DNA from: Orychophragmus violaceus
Lineage: Eukaryota > Streptophyta > Magnoliopsida > Brassicales > Brassicaceae
Assembly: GCA_030180135.1 (NCBI GenBank)
Contig: CM058239.1
Coordinates: forward strand, 68,641,823 to 68,705,822
Length of the DNA: 64,000 nt
Reading direction: 5' to 3'
Part shown: positions 54,124 through 64,000 of the stretch, one piece after another
Numbering within the stretch: the first letter of the stretch is position 1
Layout of the letters: every line of letters begins with the position of its first letter
Notes under the pieces: generated by a model
What the model was told of the DNA's origin: nothing
The model's database searches: none
The model's input: only the letters and a program-made list of their open reading frames with translations
Translations under genes and position numbers: made by a program

Positions 54124-55958
54124 ACAAGAAACAAGAGATTGTTTCTGCCTCTAGCAATAAAAAGGTACAAGCTCAGATGTCTCAATCTGTTTATAATGAT
54201 CCCATAACTGGTATGATGCACTTGCCCTTGTCCAAAAGTGTAGAGACAGATACAGGACCTAAGAGAGAACAATGTAAGCGAGAAGAGCAAGAAAAGAAGA
54301 CCCAACCAGAACCGAGTTCACCTTCACATGAACCACAAATAAAGCCTGCTCAAGGTAAGTCTTCTTACCCTTTGAATCTTCTTGAAGTAGTCTGTTATAG
54401 ATGTCAAGGCAAGGGCCACTATGCTAAAACATGTCCAACAAAGAGATTAGCAAATACCACATCTTTAGAACTGGAAAGTAAGAGTCTTAAGGAGTGTGAT
54501 ACCATTGTTGAATCTGATCTTAATATTATAAGTTCTAGCATAATACACTTGTCTTTGCAAAAGGATGTTGAAACAGGATTAGGTGTGACAAATGAGAAAG
54601 TGGATCAAAACACTACTCATTATGTGATCTCTAAAGGAAGCCATCCAGAAGCACACATTCAGCCTGACCAAGAATCGGATTCTAAGACCCATGATGATAA
54701 AGAGATCAGAAATGAAGCTGCAACACCTGTTTTGAGAACTCCAAAAGATGAACTAGATCATGAGTTCAATCCAGAACCAAACAACAAGTGGAAACGAAAA
54801 ACAGAACAAGGAATTGTTCACACCATTTCTAAGCCTGAGATAAGTGCAGAAATAACTCAACCTGTTCCGACTGATTTATTAACTGCTATAATGTGCTTGT
54901 CTTGTCCAAAAGAAATTGAGAAAGATATAGGTAAGGAGGATATAGGAACAGAAGTTCCAGATTCATCAACTTGTCAAGATGAAGAGCTTGCAAAATCTGT
55001 CCTTAAGCAACTTACACCAGCTTATCTTGCTGCAAAGAAAGTGAATAACAAAGCTGAGTCATTACAACGTTCATTGTGTGGTACACAGGTAAGTGAAACT
55101 CAAAATTTGAAATTGGATTGGAATAACTTCATAACAACTCAAGGTCTCAAATACTTTGTTTTTGAAGTCTCCATTTCAAGTATAATACACTTGTTCTTTC
55201 CCTTGAGTGCTCATAAAGGAACATGTGCAATGGAAAAGCATAAGGATATAGAAGAAGATAACACATATCCCATTCAAATCAAAGAGAAACCACCATATTC
55301 ATACCAACCATTCCCAAAGCATCAAACTCGAGGTAATTATCTTGACTCCCAAAGGCGAATGAAACCTGACTTGCTTTCTCTTGGTACATGTCAGACAGTT
55401 TTGAGGACAAAACTTTTTGAGGAGGGAAGGTATGATGTGGTCATCAAACCAAGCATCTACCAACATCAAGCACCCGAGTTCAGGAGAGCCACAATGACAT
55501 ACTCTAAGGCAATCGATTTAGACTTCATGGATAACCTTGCACTTCTAAGCATCAACAAAGCTCAGCCTCGAATCATCCAAGAGCTAAAAAATATCATCAA
55601 AACAAGTTGCTTAGCCGATAATGAGCAAATGGAGCAAGAAGAGGATTATGAAGCTTATCACATGGAAATACTTGAAGATCTCAACCATTTCAACCCAAAG
55701 GGAGTTCTAGAGGAAGAATTCATCAAAGGATGCAAGCTGAATGAACCAATACCAGCTCAGAACACTCCATCTTCAAAACTGGCCAATACACACACCAACC
55801 AGGTAACTTCAATTCATTATGATTTTGTGCAGGTAATACAAAGTGTCTCAGTGGTAAATGAAGCTTCAAACAACCACAGTTCAAGCCTCATAAGGCACAT
55901 CATTATCTTAGATAGTTTTCTTTTTATTTTAGCAAACTTTCCTTTTATGGTCTTTTAA
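54105..55958 (+). CDS. Gag-like CCHC protein of the gag-only element
   Basis: A 617-codon frame that overlaps the previous piece and runs 526 bp into the 3' LTR. The zinc knuckle CYRCQGKGHYAKTC has C97, C100, H105 and C110. Around it are repeated modules of the type SSIIHLSLQKDVETGLG, at about residues 30-50, 145-160, 250-270 and 355-375. The last 175 residues are LTR-encoded and end in a hydrophobic tail (SFLFILANFPFMVF). There is no protease or polymerase. The frame has stayed open despite about 2 percent LTR divergence, which suggests it was functional until recently. Lineage (Gypsy chromovirus-like or Copia) is uncertain. Confidence 0.7.
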   Translation: MHSSQVNKKQEIVSASSNKKVQAQMSQSVYNDPITGMMHLPLSKSVETDTGPKREQCKREEQEKKTQPEPSSPSHEPQIKPAQGKSSYPLNLLEVVCYRCQGKGHYAKTCPTKRLANTTSLELESKSLKECDTIVESDLNIISSSIIHLSLQKDVETGLGVTNEKVDQNTTHYVISKGSHPEAHIQPDQESDSKTHDDKEIRNEAATPVLRTPKDELDHEFNPEPNNKWKRKTEQGIVHTISKPEISAEITQPVPTDLLTAIMCLSCPKEIEKDIGKEDIGTEVPDSSTCQDEELAKSVLKQLTPAYLAAKKVNNKAESLQRSLCGTQVSETQNLKLDWNNFITTQGLKYFVFEVSISSIIHLFFPLSAHKGTCAMEKHKDIEEDNTYPIQIKEKPPYSYQPFPKHQTRGNYLDSQRRMKPDLLSLGTCQTVLRTKLFEEGRYDVVIKPSIYQHQAPEFRRATMTYSKAIDLDFMDNLALLSINKAQPRIIQELKNIIKTSCLADNEQMEQEEDYEAYHMEILEDLNHFNPKGVLEEEFIKGCKLNEPIPAQNTPSSKLANTHTNQVTSIHYDFVQVIQSVSVVNEASNNHSSSLIRHIIILDSFLFILANFPFMVF

Positions 55959-56380
55959 ACGCTTTGCAGTTTTCATTTGACAAGTCTTGTTGTTTTGAGT
56001 CTTTGTTGTTGTTTTTATTTCGACCTAAATTAGGTCTTTAGCTGAAGAACCCCTTTATAAGGTTCCCCTGCAGCTTTGTAAACATTTACCCTTTTTTGAT
56101 ATCAATAAATACGAATTTTCTTGTTCTTCTTCAAGCACAGCCTTGTGAGAAAACTTTGCTTGTTCTTGTGTGTGTGATTCACATAAGATTGAGTATCCTG
56201 CTGTATCAGAGATCCTCCCCTAGTCTCTGTGGTGCCTTCGATCCATCTCGGTTCAGATTACTTGTGGAATCAAGTGTTCTCAGCCATTGTTGCTTGTGGA
56301 ATCAATCAACAACCATTTCACACTCATCTCTACCAACATTCACCATCCACCATCATAGTCTCTGTCTTGGGGCTACATCA
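55433..56380 (+). repeat. 3' LTR of the gag-only element
   Basis: 948 bp, same length as the 5' LTR. Flanked on the right by ACTCG at 56381-56385. Confidence 0.92.
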
Positions 56381-57059
56381 ACTCGGCACAATCAGACTAC
56401 TAGTCGAGGCAGTCGTAGTAATAAAGCAAATAGACTTCATGGTAGTAAACAGGCTATCTCCCTTTAACACGACAGTTGGCAGGCCATGGATTTAAACCAT
56501 GCAAGCAGTTTCGTCTACGTACCATCCGTTCATAAAGTTCCTTAAACCTAAGGGAATCAAACCGTTCTACGGAAGCCAAAGCCTCTTGAGTCTGCTACCT
56601 AGATTTTTATCGACATATTTAACAATATGAGTTATAGCAATTAAAGAAACATAACGAGATTGCCGAACAACATGTCAAACTCAAAAATGATCCTATGATT
56701 TGGGGACATCAAAAAGAGCTCGTTACTCAGGTATGCATGATGCGTCGGCATTGGAGCCGACCTAACAAACCCAATAAAGAATGAGCTTATAGCCTTCTTC
56801 AAAGCTAACGTGGACACTTTTACATGGTCCACCTCAGACATGAAAGGAATCAGCCTGGAAGTGACATCTCACGACCTAAAAGTTTATCCTACTTATAAAC
56901 CTATAAAAAACGACGCAAGCTCGGTCCTGACCGATCTAAATCAGTAAGAGATGAAGTCGACCGACTACTCAAGTTATGCCAGATCATGGAAGTAAAATAC
57001 CCCTACTGGCTCGCTAATCCATTAGTCATCAAAAATAAAAACGGGAAGTGGAGAGTGTG

Positions 57060-57420
57060 AGATCAAGGATTTACACCAACATTTGTATGCACGTGGATTT
57101 GGACTTTAAGAAGAGATAATATTGAATTCCTATGAATGAAGGATGTATTTAGGATTGAATGTTGAGATAGAACTTATACAATGATTTAACTGATTGTACA
57201 AAGAATGAGATCGAATATTTTAGGTGGAAGTGTTTTTGTCGAATAATGTGTGTCCCCGTTTTCGAATGGTCTTCTCCTATTTTATAGTTTAAACTCCCCT
57301 TTTTCTTGTTAAGATCTTCTGGTTGATTTCTTGTTGACGACGATCTCTCCTCTTCCGTGATTCTCAAAATCTGTTACAACAAACTGTGACACATTCTTTG
57401 ACGACCTCGGCTTTAAGATT
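57060..57420. other. Foreign segment replacing the RT palm
   Basis: The Tat coding text stops at GKWRV and restarts at RCEEAFKQL; the roughly 360 bp between are AT-rich, non-coding and unlike Tat. It resembles a leader or LTR fragment (TGTGAGATCAAGG at 57057, a TATTTTATAG box at 57278), but no ends or duplication are seen. Confidence 0.4.
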
Positions 57421-58410
57421 TCATATTGGATAAGAGGTGTGAAGAGGCATTCAAACAGCTCAAAAAAATATCTAAGAGAACCTCATATTCTCTCTAAACC
57501 AGTTGAAGGAGAACAACTCTACCTTTACATTGTAATATCATCTACTGCAATGAGTGGGGTACTATTTTGCGAAGAGAAGAATGAGCAACAATTAATCTCT
57601 TACATAAGCAAAACGCTAATAGACGCATAAACCAGATATCCAACAATGGAAAATTGGATCTAGCCCTGGACATGTTAGCTCGCAAGCTCAGACCATACTT
57701 TCAATTACATTCAATCGTAGTGATGACCTCACAATCCATTTGAGGCATACTCCACAGTCTCTGGTTGGTTGACTAGCCAAATAGATCCTCGAGCTCGAAG
57801 AATATGACATCAAATACCAAATCAAGACCTGCGCAAAAGCTCAAGTCTTAGTAGACTTTGTCATCGATATAGCACCGCAGTCCACAGAAGAATTTGTTCC
57901 GGTAAAAAATGGACATTCCATGTCGAGGAAGCATCCTCCAAGTATGATGAGGAGTCGGCAAAAAACTAATTACACCTACGGGAGAGGTGATAGAACAATC
58001 CTTCAGACTCATTTTTGTAACATCCAAAAACGAAGTAGAGTACGAAGCTCTCATCGCCAGTCTTGGGCTCGCTCTTGGGATTGGAGCTCGAGAACTACTG
58101 ACCTTAAGTGATTCCCACCTCGCCACGAGCAGCTCGTCACAACCCAATTCCACGGCGAGTACGAATCTAAGGACAACATAGTGGAGGCCTACCAGAAATT
58201 CATATGTGGATTGACAAATCAGCTTGATTCCTTCGAGGTAACCAGAATCCCACGAGGAGAAAATACCTCTGTAGATGCTTTAGAAGAAACCTCTAACCCT
58301 CTGGTCAAAAACATTATTCATGTCAAAGGAACAGAAAAAGCAACCGTCAATGACATAAGACCCACCGACGTCCTAGACGTCCCCGATTCCAACCTCCTAA
58401 TGAGAACTCC

Positions 58411-58491
58411 TGAGACACCTCTTCCAAATGTCGAGTTTGTTCTCCACGTGATGAGACACCTCTTCCAAATGTCGAGTTTGTTCTCCACGTG
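58411..58491. repeat. Perfect 41-bp tandem duplication
   Basis: TGAGACACCTCTTCCAAATG starts at 58411 and 58452; both units run to CTCCACGTGA. It lies in the degraded RNase H to integrase linker and shows no mismatch, so it is a recent event in an old sequence. Confidence 0.85.
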
Positions 58492-59830
58492 AAGGGACCT
58501 CCCATCGAGAAGGAACCACCGGATCCCTTCTCGGGAGATCAGCTTGAGCTGAGACCTATCTTGAGAATACCATCATTGAGTACATCCAGCACATGACTTC
58601 ACCCCCAAATAAATAGGATGCTCGTAAACTCAAAGCCAACAGCACAAAATATTGTTTTATACAAAACAAATTATTCAAGTGTAGTCTCTCCAAGTCGTAC
58701 CTAGTATGCGCTCACAGAAGAGAGATCACAATTCTACTTACTGAAGTGCACCAGGGTTCTTGCCAAAGTCATTATGGAAGATGCGCACTAGCGATACGAA
58801 TCAAACGCCGAGGCTACTTTTGGCCTACTAAGGTTGCGATTTTGATACCTACTCTGCAAAGTGCGATAAATGCCAACGGCATGCACCTATAATCTACAAA
58901 CCAGCCGAACACTATTATCAATTTCAGCTTCCTACCCATTCATGAAATGGTCTATAGACATCGTCGGACCTTTCGTCGCGTTCGGTAAGCACATATAATA
59001 TTTCTTTCTAGTCCTTACGAACTACTTCACCAAATGGATATAAGGAGAATTATTTCAGAAAATAACCAAACTCCAGATGCAAAACTTCATATGGAAGAAA
59101 ATCATATGTTGCAATGGTCTCCCTTACGATATTGTTACAGACAACGGAAAAAATCTCAAGATATCCTTAAGGAAATGGTCAGGCCTAAGCCTAGACAATC
59201 TTAAGAAAAGACGATGCTAAGAAACAAAGATGGAGTGAAGAGCTACCCATAGGACTCTCGACATGCCGCACCTCGCAAGCTACCAACGAGACCGCCTTCT
59301 CACTTGCATGCACAATGGAGGTAGTAGTCCCTGCCGAAATACATGTTCTAAGTATCTGAACAGAGAGCTCAACAAATAGATGCTATTGGATCACCTAGAA
59401 CTGATCGATGATAGATGCGATCAAGTTCTAATTCGAATCCAAAACTATCAAAAAGACATATCTCGCTGCTACAACTCCAAATTCAAACATAGGAGGTTCA
59501 ATGTAGGAGACTACATCTTGCGCAAAGTCTATCAACATACCAAAGATCTAGATGCTGGGAAACTAGGGACCAATTGGGAAGGACCTTACCTAGTCACTGA
59601 AGTAGTCCGCAACAGAGTCTACAAGCTCAAGAACGTCCAAAACAACAAACCAAAGATACGACCATGGAATGCCATGAATCTCATGATGTAATACCACCGA
59701 GTACTTCTCTTACAATCAAACTACGTTTAGGATTGATCCCTTTCAAGGTATGTAGACAACTCACCCTCGAGTGCAGCCCCCACCTCTTTTAATTTCTTCA
59801 TTTTATCTCGTCAGTATCAACAACAGTCAA

Positions 59831-60386
59831 TGTGGATTCGGAAATCCACACTAGATATTTTTTGATTTAGAAAGGAGAAATTGTCGAAGGACTGTAACCT
59901 CAAAAATCACACGATGCTTCAAAGAACTATCTAAAACGAATATAGGTTTCATAATTATCTTGTATTGATGAAAGAATAGTACTAAAGGGGTCTCAAGAGA
60001 GAGTTTACACTGAGCTCGTAGAGCTGCTTGTGTGTAAAACGTATGTGAAAAAGAAGGTCCTTGAACCAAAGCCATCGAACTCCTTTTATAGCCTCTTAGA
60101 CGAGCTCTCCATCGTGTATATCTCGTCGTCCTCATGTTGGAACAATCTCCATGATCTCTGGACGGTTGAGCTGATCTCAGAGTGATCTGCTTTGAATAAT
60201 CATCTCGGCGGTTGACTTAAATATATGGCACGTCCTCTTCAATACATGGTTGTTTTCCAGGTTATAAGGCAGATATAAGATAGGCTTTGGTTTGGGCTGG
60301 AGTGATTTCTATAAAGTCGACTTGTTTGGGAGATAAAGTCTTTGGGCCTTAACGGCCCAAATCCTTGAGTAGATTTTGTTCCAAAT
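59831..60386 (-). repeat. 3' LTR of the minus-strand Tat element
   Basis: Starts TGTGGATTCGGAAATCC on the plus strand. The right end is near CCAAAT at 60386, less well conserved. It lacks the SINE present in the copy at 30547 and so serves as an approximate empty site. Confidence 0.7.
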
Positions 60387-61038
60387 ATTTTTCCCCAGCC
60401 TATTAATTATTTAATTATAGTAATTAATTGGCAAGAAATGTGACAGTTCCTCTGTCTGCGAAGGCCTAATCCACTGACATCAGCTCTTGGATGTCGAGAT
60501 TCGAAATCATTATAGGGTTTCTCATCCGGCAGTTGAGATCCTCCGAATTGAAAGATCTATGTGATCTGGAAAAATATCGTGGTTTGAAATCAAAAAGATC
60601 TGAATCAACGGTTAAGATCCGCGGGAGGTGAGAGGTTCCTGCGACCTCAAGAGTTGTTGTTGAAATGGAATCATGAGTAGATATATTCTTTTATTTTTGA
60701 AAAAAAAAAAATCCGATGGTTGGGACTGATTTTGAGCAAGAGATCCGCGGGATCTCGAGAACTGTCATAGCCATTTAGCTTTAAAAGAGCTGCCCACGTC
60801 TCCATCCATGAATCACGCATGCTACTCAAAGGTAAACTCTTAACTACTTCTTTCTCTTTTTATCGTGTTTATAAATTGGTTTTTTCTTCTAAAAAACTAA
60901 GAATAGTATTCTGATTTTTGCCTAAAGACTTTTAAGATTTTCCACTTTAGCTTTTGCAAAAATCTTTTCTTTCTCGATTTGTTTTCCTCGTTATTCCTTT
61001 TTTCGATTTTGGCTTAGTTTACCCGTTCTCATCCCATT

Positions 61039-63178
61039 ATGGCGTTGAACCAAGGAAGAGGAGATGGCGCAAGCCCTTCCAGTGCAACGAGTGAGGTTTT
61101 ATTCAGGCCGTACAGACCATCGAGGGCTATTCATGAAGACGTCAAAGACATAAGGAGGATACATAAATTCAGGAGGGGAATAGATATCGATCTACCCTTT
61201 CGGTTCGAGAATCCCGAATAAGTTTGTCCAGGTTGGTGTTGTGCCTACACGATATTCTTTGAAACGTGTGGGCTCACTTTCTTGATTCCAAAGCTTTTGT
61301 TGGAGGTGCTGCCTAGTTTGGAACTGGTCTTTCCTCAGATGTGCCATAGTTTGGTAAGACAGATTATCGAGCTTACGGTGAGGGCGTTGGAGATGCGCCG
61401 TCCTCTTACCATCTCTGATTTCCATCAATTGGTGGTTGTAAAGAGGAACACGAGGAACGAGGGTACTTTCTATGCCTCCCCTCGTCCGGATCGAAGGATC
61501 TTGTTTGCGACCTCAGTGCGAGACGGTGGCGACTAGAACGAAAAATATTTCGTTATATGCGTCAGTCCCGCCACGGTCGGAGGGCTTGATTTTTCTAAGA
61601 CTCGACTCGTGTGGGGGTGTTGGCACTGGTTAGGCGAGGCGCCTAGTATATCGTTTATTACTGTATTATGTTGGGCATAGTTTAGCAACTAGCCTACTTT
61701 GCTTGTTTTTTTGGTTTTCAGCCTTTATTACGGAATCTCCGCTGACTAATAAGCTTTATGACTCGTTTCCACACTTCAGAGAGGCGACATCAATTGATCC
61801 TTGTTCACTTTGGATTGTGTCAAGCAAGCATTCGTGACAGCTGTCTACAGCTCCTATTTCTGGAAAAATCTGATTCAAATTCCTTGGAAATTTCTCAGCG
61901 TCAGATGGCTAGTATAGTCATCCTGTCATTCCGTTCGAGGAGGAACACGAGGGATACTACATCAGGCTCAGGGAGAGTCCGTACGGGTATGTGTCATCCG
62001 CGATCAATGTGGTGCTCACCGCCCTGCTTGTCATCTCTGACAGAGACGTGATTTATGCTCCTCCGCTAGCTGTTAGCGGAGGTGACATTCAGATGGTTTC
62101 TCCCGCGGTGGGCGGCGACGTTCAGCAAGCTGTTGAGACAACTCTAGTGGTGGCTGCCCCAAAAGTTGCTATTTCGGGGGCTTTGGTTGCGAGCTATGTT
62201 GATGTTCCCCAAGACCGGGAAGGTCCTCAGCCCAAGCGTCAAAGGATGAGCAGAAGACGTCGTGGGACGTCGAATGAGGCTGACACGAGGTTGAACTCAT
62301 TTGGTGGGTCTAACGGGAGTCTTCCTTTCCATTGGAAGTTCGAGCACTCATGCCGCTCTGGGAATAGTAGGTTTCGCAATATCTCGGTTATTTTGAGATT
62401 ACACGCGGTTGATTCTGACCCTTTATATGTTTTTAGGCAATGAAAGTGAATCTTCATCACATCGCCTTGCTCGAGCAAAAGCTGAGGGATGTACCTCGCT
62501 CGGAGTAGGTCAAGGAGATGAAGAAACGAATCGAGTAATTAAGGGTCGAGGCGCATGTCTAGGGCGCTACTGCCAGTGCCTTTTCCAACAGACTTGCTGA
62601 CTTGGAGGCTCAGGTCGAGGGTTTCTTAGACCTCAAGATCCGGATCCAGGCGTAGAGGATGACTATGGTAGATACCCAAAGAAATATGAAGGTGGTCGAG
62701 GATGACCACGAAAGGTTGCTCGTTGAGAATCGCAAGCTCTCCGAAGAGAAGTGCATGCTGATTGCAGCTCATGGCAAAGAGGTGAGGGATAGCGTGGTGG
62801 CGGCTGGAATCAAGCTCCGTGCACAGTACCATGAGGTGTTGAAGTCCGTAAAAGCTAAGTCAGCTTGTAAGCACTTGGAGACAAACACCCAGGTCGTGAT
62901 GCAGAGATCCATGCCAATCTTGACTTGATCGAAGAGCTCAATGCTGGACCTGATATCGCAGCCGAGAAGGCAAATCTACTTGAGGAGAAGAAGTAATATG
63001 CCCTCGATCTTGCTGCCGCGCAGGTCTCTGGTTTTTTTTTAACAAGTTTCCCTTGCCCGAGTTCTCGGAGGAGATCGAGGAGCCTGTTCGAGTCGATCTG
63101 GTGACAGGAGCTCTAGAAGGAGTGAATGATGGCGTTCAAGTGACCTCGATCGCAGGAGAAAGGAAAAGGGACGCATAG
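61039..63178 (+). pseudogene. Antisense extra ORF of the Tat element (putative gypsy-type transposon protein)
   Basis: The frame from 61039 (MALNQGRGDGASPSSATSEV) continues through a stop at 61219 with CPGWCCAYTIFFETCGLTFL, LIPKLLLEVLPSLELVF and FHQLVVVKRNTRNEGTFYAS, then GGD-stop-NEKYFVI (TAG at 61534 where Trp is usual) and TRLVWGCWHWLGEAPS. This pattern fits the plant domain Transposase_28/putative gypsy-type transposon. TTTTTTGGTTTTCAG (ending about 61721) looks like an intron end. Later pieces are Gly/Ala-rich (62020-62280) and a coiled coil (62659-62920, with EDDHERLLVENRKLSEEK). The region ends near a stop at 63176. Function of this protein is unknown. Confidence 0.65.
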
Positions 63179-63445
63179 TGATTTCCTCTCTTTCGTTCTG
63201 TTTTCCTTTGTTTTTTTATGTTTTCTTTGGACTTGGTTCTTGGGAGGGTTTTAATCTAGTTTGTCGTTCTTTTTGAACTCATTGCTTGTGTGCCCAAGGG
63301 GGCTTTTGATCTGCTTTAAATAAATCGTTTGCTTTTCCTGAGTTCCATGTCCAAAATTTCTTAGGGAGACCTTTTATAGAGAGCGTTCGAGCGAGCTCTC
63401 GTTGCTTTACGAACGGTCTCTTTACTTGTGTTCGCAAATTTGAGT

Positions 63446-64000
63446 TGATAGGTCTCGAGTTTTACCCTATACTAACTGCAAGTCCACAGTAAATCAATTG
63501 TAGTATTTAGGGATCGAATCCACGAGGACTCTAGGCAACGATAAAATCAACAACATAAAGAGATTAAGAACTAGGAGAAAGCAAAAAGCAAATTGTATTC
63601 TATTAACTAAAAGCAAGCAGGAAAGTAAATCAGTAGCAGGTTGTTGTTTGAAATCAATAAACTAAAAGCGCTAAGTCTAGGGCGTTCTCAGGAAATCAGG
63701 CAAGCAGATAAATCGATCAGTCAGGATCTAATTAAACTCAGTTCTAGAACTCAAAACACAGATATAGAATTAACCAAATTCCTTTGCGAGAATTCTCTAA
63801 GTCTAAGTGCAGTAATCCAAATTCCTTTGCAATTACTAACAGATTAAACCAGCTTTAATTCCAAGTTTGATATGTTCACAATCTAATTAAACCAAATTCC
63901 TTTGCGAGTAATTAAATTGCTCAACCTAAATAGTTCAGATTGTAAACCACATTGTCGTGTCGTATTTAGCAACCTAAGATCTAGACTCTAATTGATCAGG
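63446..64000 (-). repeat. Athila-like LTR, partial (runs off the window)
   Basis: Starts TGATAGGTCTCGAG and continues ACTAACTGCAAGTCCACAGT and GGGATCGAATCCACGAGGAC, the inverse of the end of the LTR at 21831-23008. On the plus strand it begins with TG, so it is read on the minus strand as a 5' or 3' LTR. The flanking five bases on the left are GAGTT (63441-63445). Confidence 0.75.

Larger units (their letters stand above)
51167..56380 (+). mobile_element. gag-only LTR retrotransposon (LARD-like), complete
   Basis: Two 948-bp LTRs (51167-52114 and 55433-56380) begin TGATGTGGTCATCAAAC and end GGGGCTACATCA. ACTCG flanks both sides (51162-51166 and 56381-56385). A tRNA-iMet PBS, TGGTATCAGAGCC, starts at 52117 and a purine tract, GAGGAGGGAAGGTA, ends at 55432. 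The 3.3-kb interior has Gag-like frames with a CCHC knuckle but no pol. The LTRs differ at about 15-20 sites by eye. It must rely on pol supplied in trans. It interrupts the Tat protease. Confidence 0.93.
56386..59700 (+). pseudogene. Tat pol remnant (protease end, RT start, RNase H, integrase)
   Basis: In order on the plus strand: protease end (56386-56600); RT start near 56870-57060 (VYPTYKPIK, then YWLANPLVIKNKNGKWRV); a foreign stretch (57060-57420) instead of the RT palm; RNase H from 57430 (KKYLREPHILSKPVEGEQLY and SSTAMSGVLFCEEKNEQQLI) to 58300 (SKNEVEYEALIASLGLALGI); integrase HHCC near 58745-58890 (VHQGSCQSHYGRC, CDKCQRHAP); core near 58950 (IDIVGPFVAFGKH); C-terminal domain 59380-59691 (GKLGTNWEGPYLVTEVVRNR, then IRPWNAMNL). 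Many stops and shifts. The F/YADD box is absent. Confidence 0.8.
50930..59828 (+). mobile_element. Degenerate plus-strand Tat-type Gypsy, interrupted
   Basis: Protease text, DDIRSSIDVLFYPAFRKVGY (51040-51100), runs to the insertion at 51166 and resumes at 56386 with TIRLLVEAVVVIKQIDFMVV and TTVGRPWI. RT start (YPTYKPIK), RNase H, integrase HHCC and integrase C-terminus follow on the plus strand. After the coding part, ACTACGTTTAGGATTGATCC (59720-59740 region) is the usual text after Tat integrase. The LTRs are not seen: the left end is unclear and the right end is cut by the minus-strand LTR at 59831. Most of RT is missing. Confidence 0.8.
59831..63445 (-). mobile_element. Minus-strand Tat-type Gypsy, 3' part
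   Basis: The LTR at 59831-60386 is homologous to 30547-31428. To its right, GGCTGGGGAAAAAT (rc of 60387-60400) is a polypurine tract on the minus strand, so this is a 3' LTR and the body extends to the right. Next comes about 640 bp of non-coding DNA and a plus-strand (antisense) ORF region, 61039-63178. Several Tat families are known to carry an extra antisense ORF between pol and the 3' LTR. The body is cut at 63446 by an Athila-like LTR, so pol lies beyond the window. Confidence 0.7.

Noticed and set aside
53010..54305. Minus-strand frames rich in Leu, Gln and His
   Set aside because: They are the reverse reading of the acidic and knuckle-containing Gag frames of the plus strand.
59831..60386. 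3' LTR of the plus-strand Tat element directly to its left
   Set aside because: The LTR at 30547 with its PBS shows the opposite orientation, and a purine tract lies on the right side, so it belongs to a minus-strand element.

Overview
This window is plant nuclear DNA, almost certainly from a Brassicaceae genome and probably from gene-poor, pericentromeric-type heterochromatin. No intact host gene is convincing. Nearly all of it is transposable elements nested in one another. Evidence for Brassicaceae: fragments resembling Arabidopsis TON2/FASS, ObgC/CPSAR1, TBL and UBC16-type genes, a Helitron with ATREP-like termini, Athila- and Tat-type Gypsy elements, and the recurrent palindrome TGTCGATCGACA. 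All family assignments rest on motif recognition, not on a search.

Layout. 1-3837: 5' half of a defective minus-strand Copia element. 3838-6013: tail of an older Copia LTR, unassigned DNA, a CACTA-like subterminal-repeat block and a ubiquitin-conjugating-enzyme exon fragment. 6014-18690: a degenerate minus-strand LINE, split by a 5'-truncated LINE 3' end (7189-7854) and by a young, structurally intact Copia (8889-16630, TSD ACTAT, one LTR mismatch, 1,325-codon gag-pol). 18691-31428: a minus-strand Tat-type Gypsy (gag plus 5' LTR) split by an Athila-like minus Gypsy (19585-29874, TSD GCTCA). That element is itself split by a plus-strand Gypsy (21831-27105, TSD GAATT) and a TRIM (28038-28422, TSD GATCG); a tRNA-headed SINE lies in the Tat LTR.

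31721-34654 is a non-autonomous Helitron carrying exon-intron fragments of three genes (TBL-like, TON2/FASS-like, ObgC-like), followed by a 532-bp hAT-type element (34732-35263, 8-bp TSD) and unassigned DNA. 36302-48913 is a minus-strand Copia with 159-bp LTRs and unusual TATTAG...CTAATA ends (TSD GAATT). It is split by a hAT-type element (36568-37294, TSD GTTGTAGC) and by a second Copia (39247-46296, TSD AAAAC) whose LTRs are almost identical although its pol is dead. 49424-50345 is a LINE ORF1 remnant. 50930-59828 is a degenerate plus-strand Tat element, split in its protease by a gag-only LTR element (51167-56380, TSD ACTCG). 59831-63445 is the 3' part of a minus-strand Tat element with the antisense extra ORF known for that lineage. 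63446-64000 is the start of another Athila-like LTR.

Functionally the Copia at 8889-16630 is the only evident source of a complete polyprotein. The two related defective Copias, the TRIM, the gag-only element, the SINE, the hAT elements and the Helitron all look dependent on proteins supplied elsewhere. The clearest cross-element signal is one palindromic sequence shared by otherwise unrelated Copia and Gypsy families.
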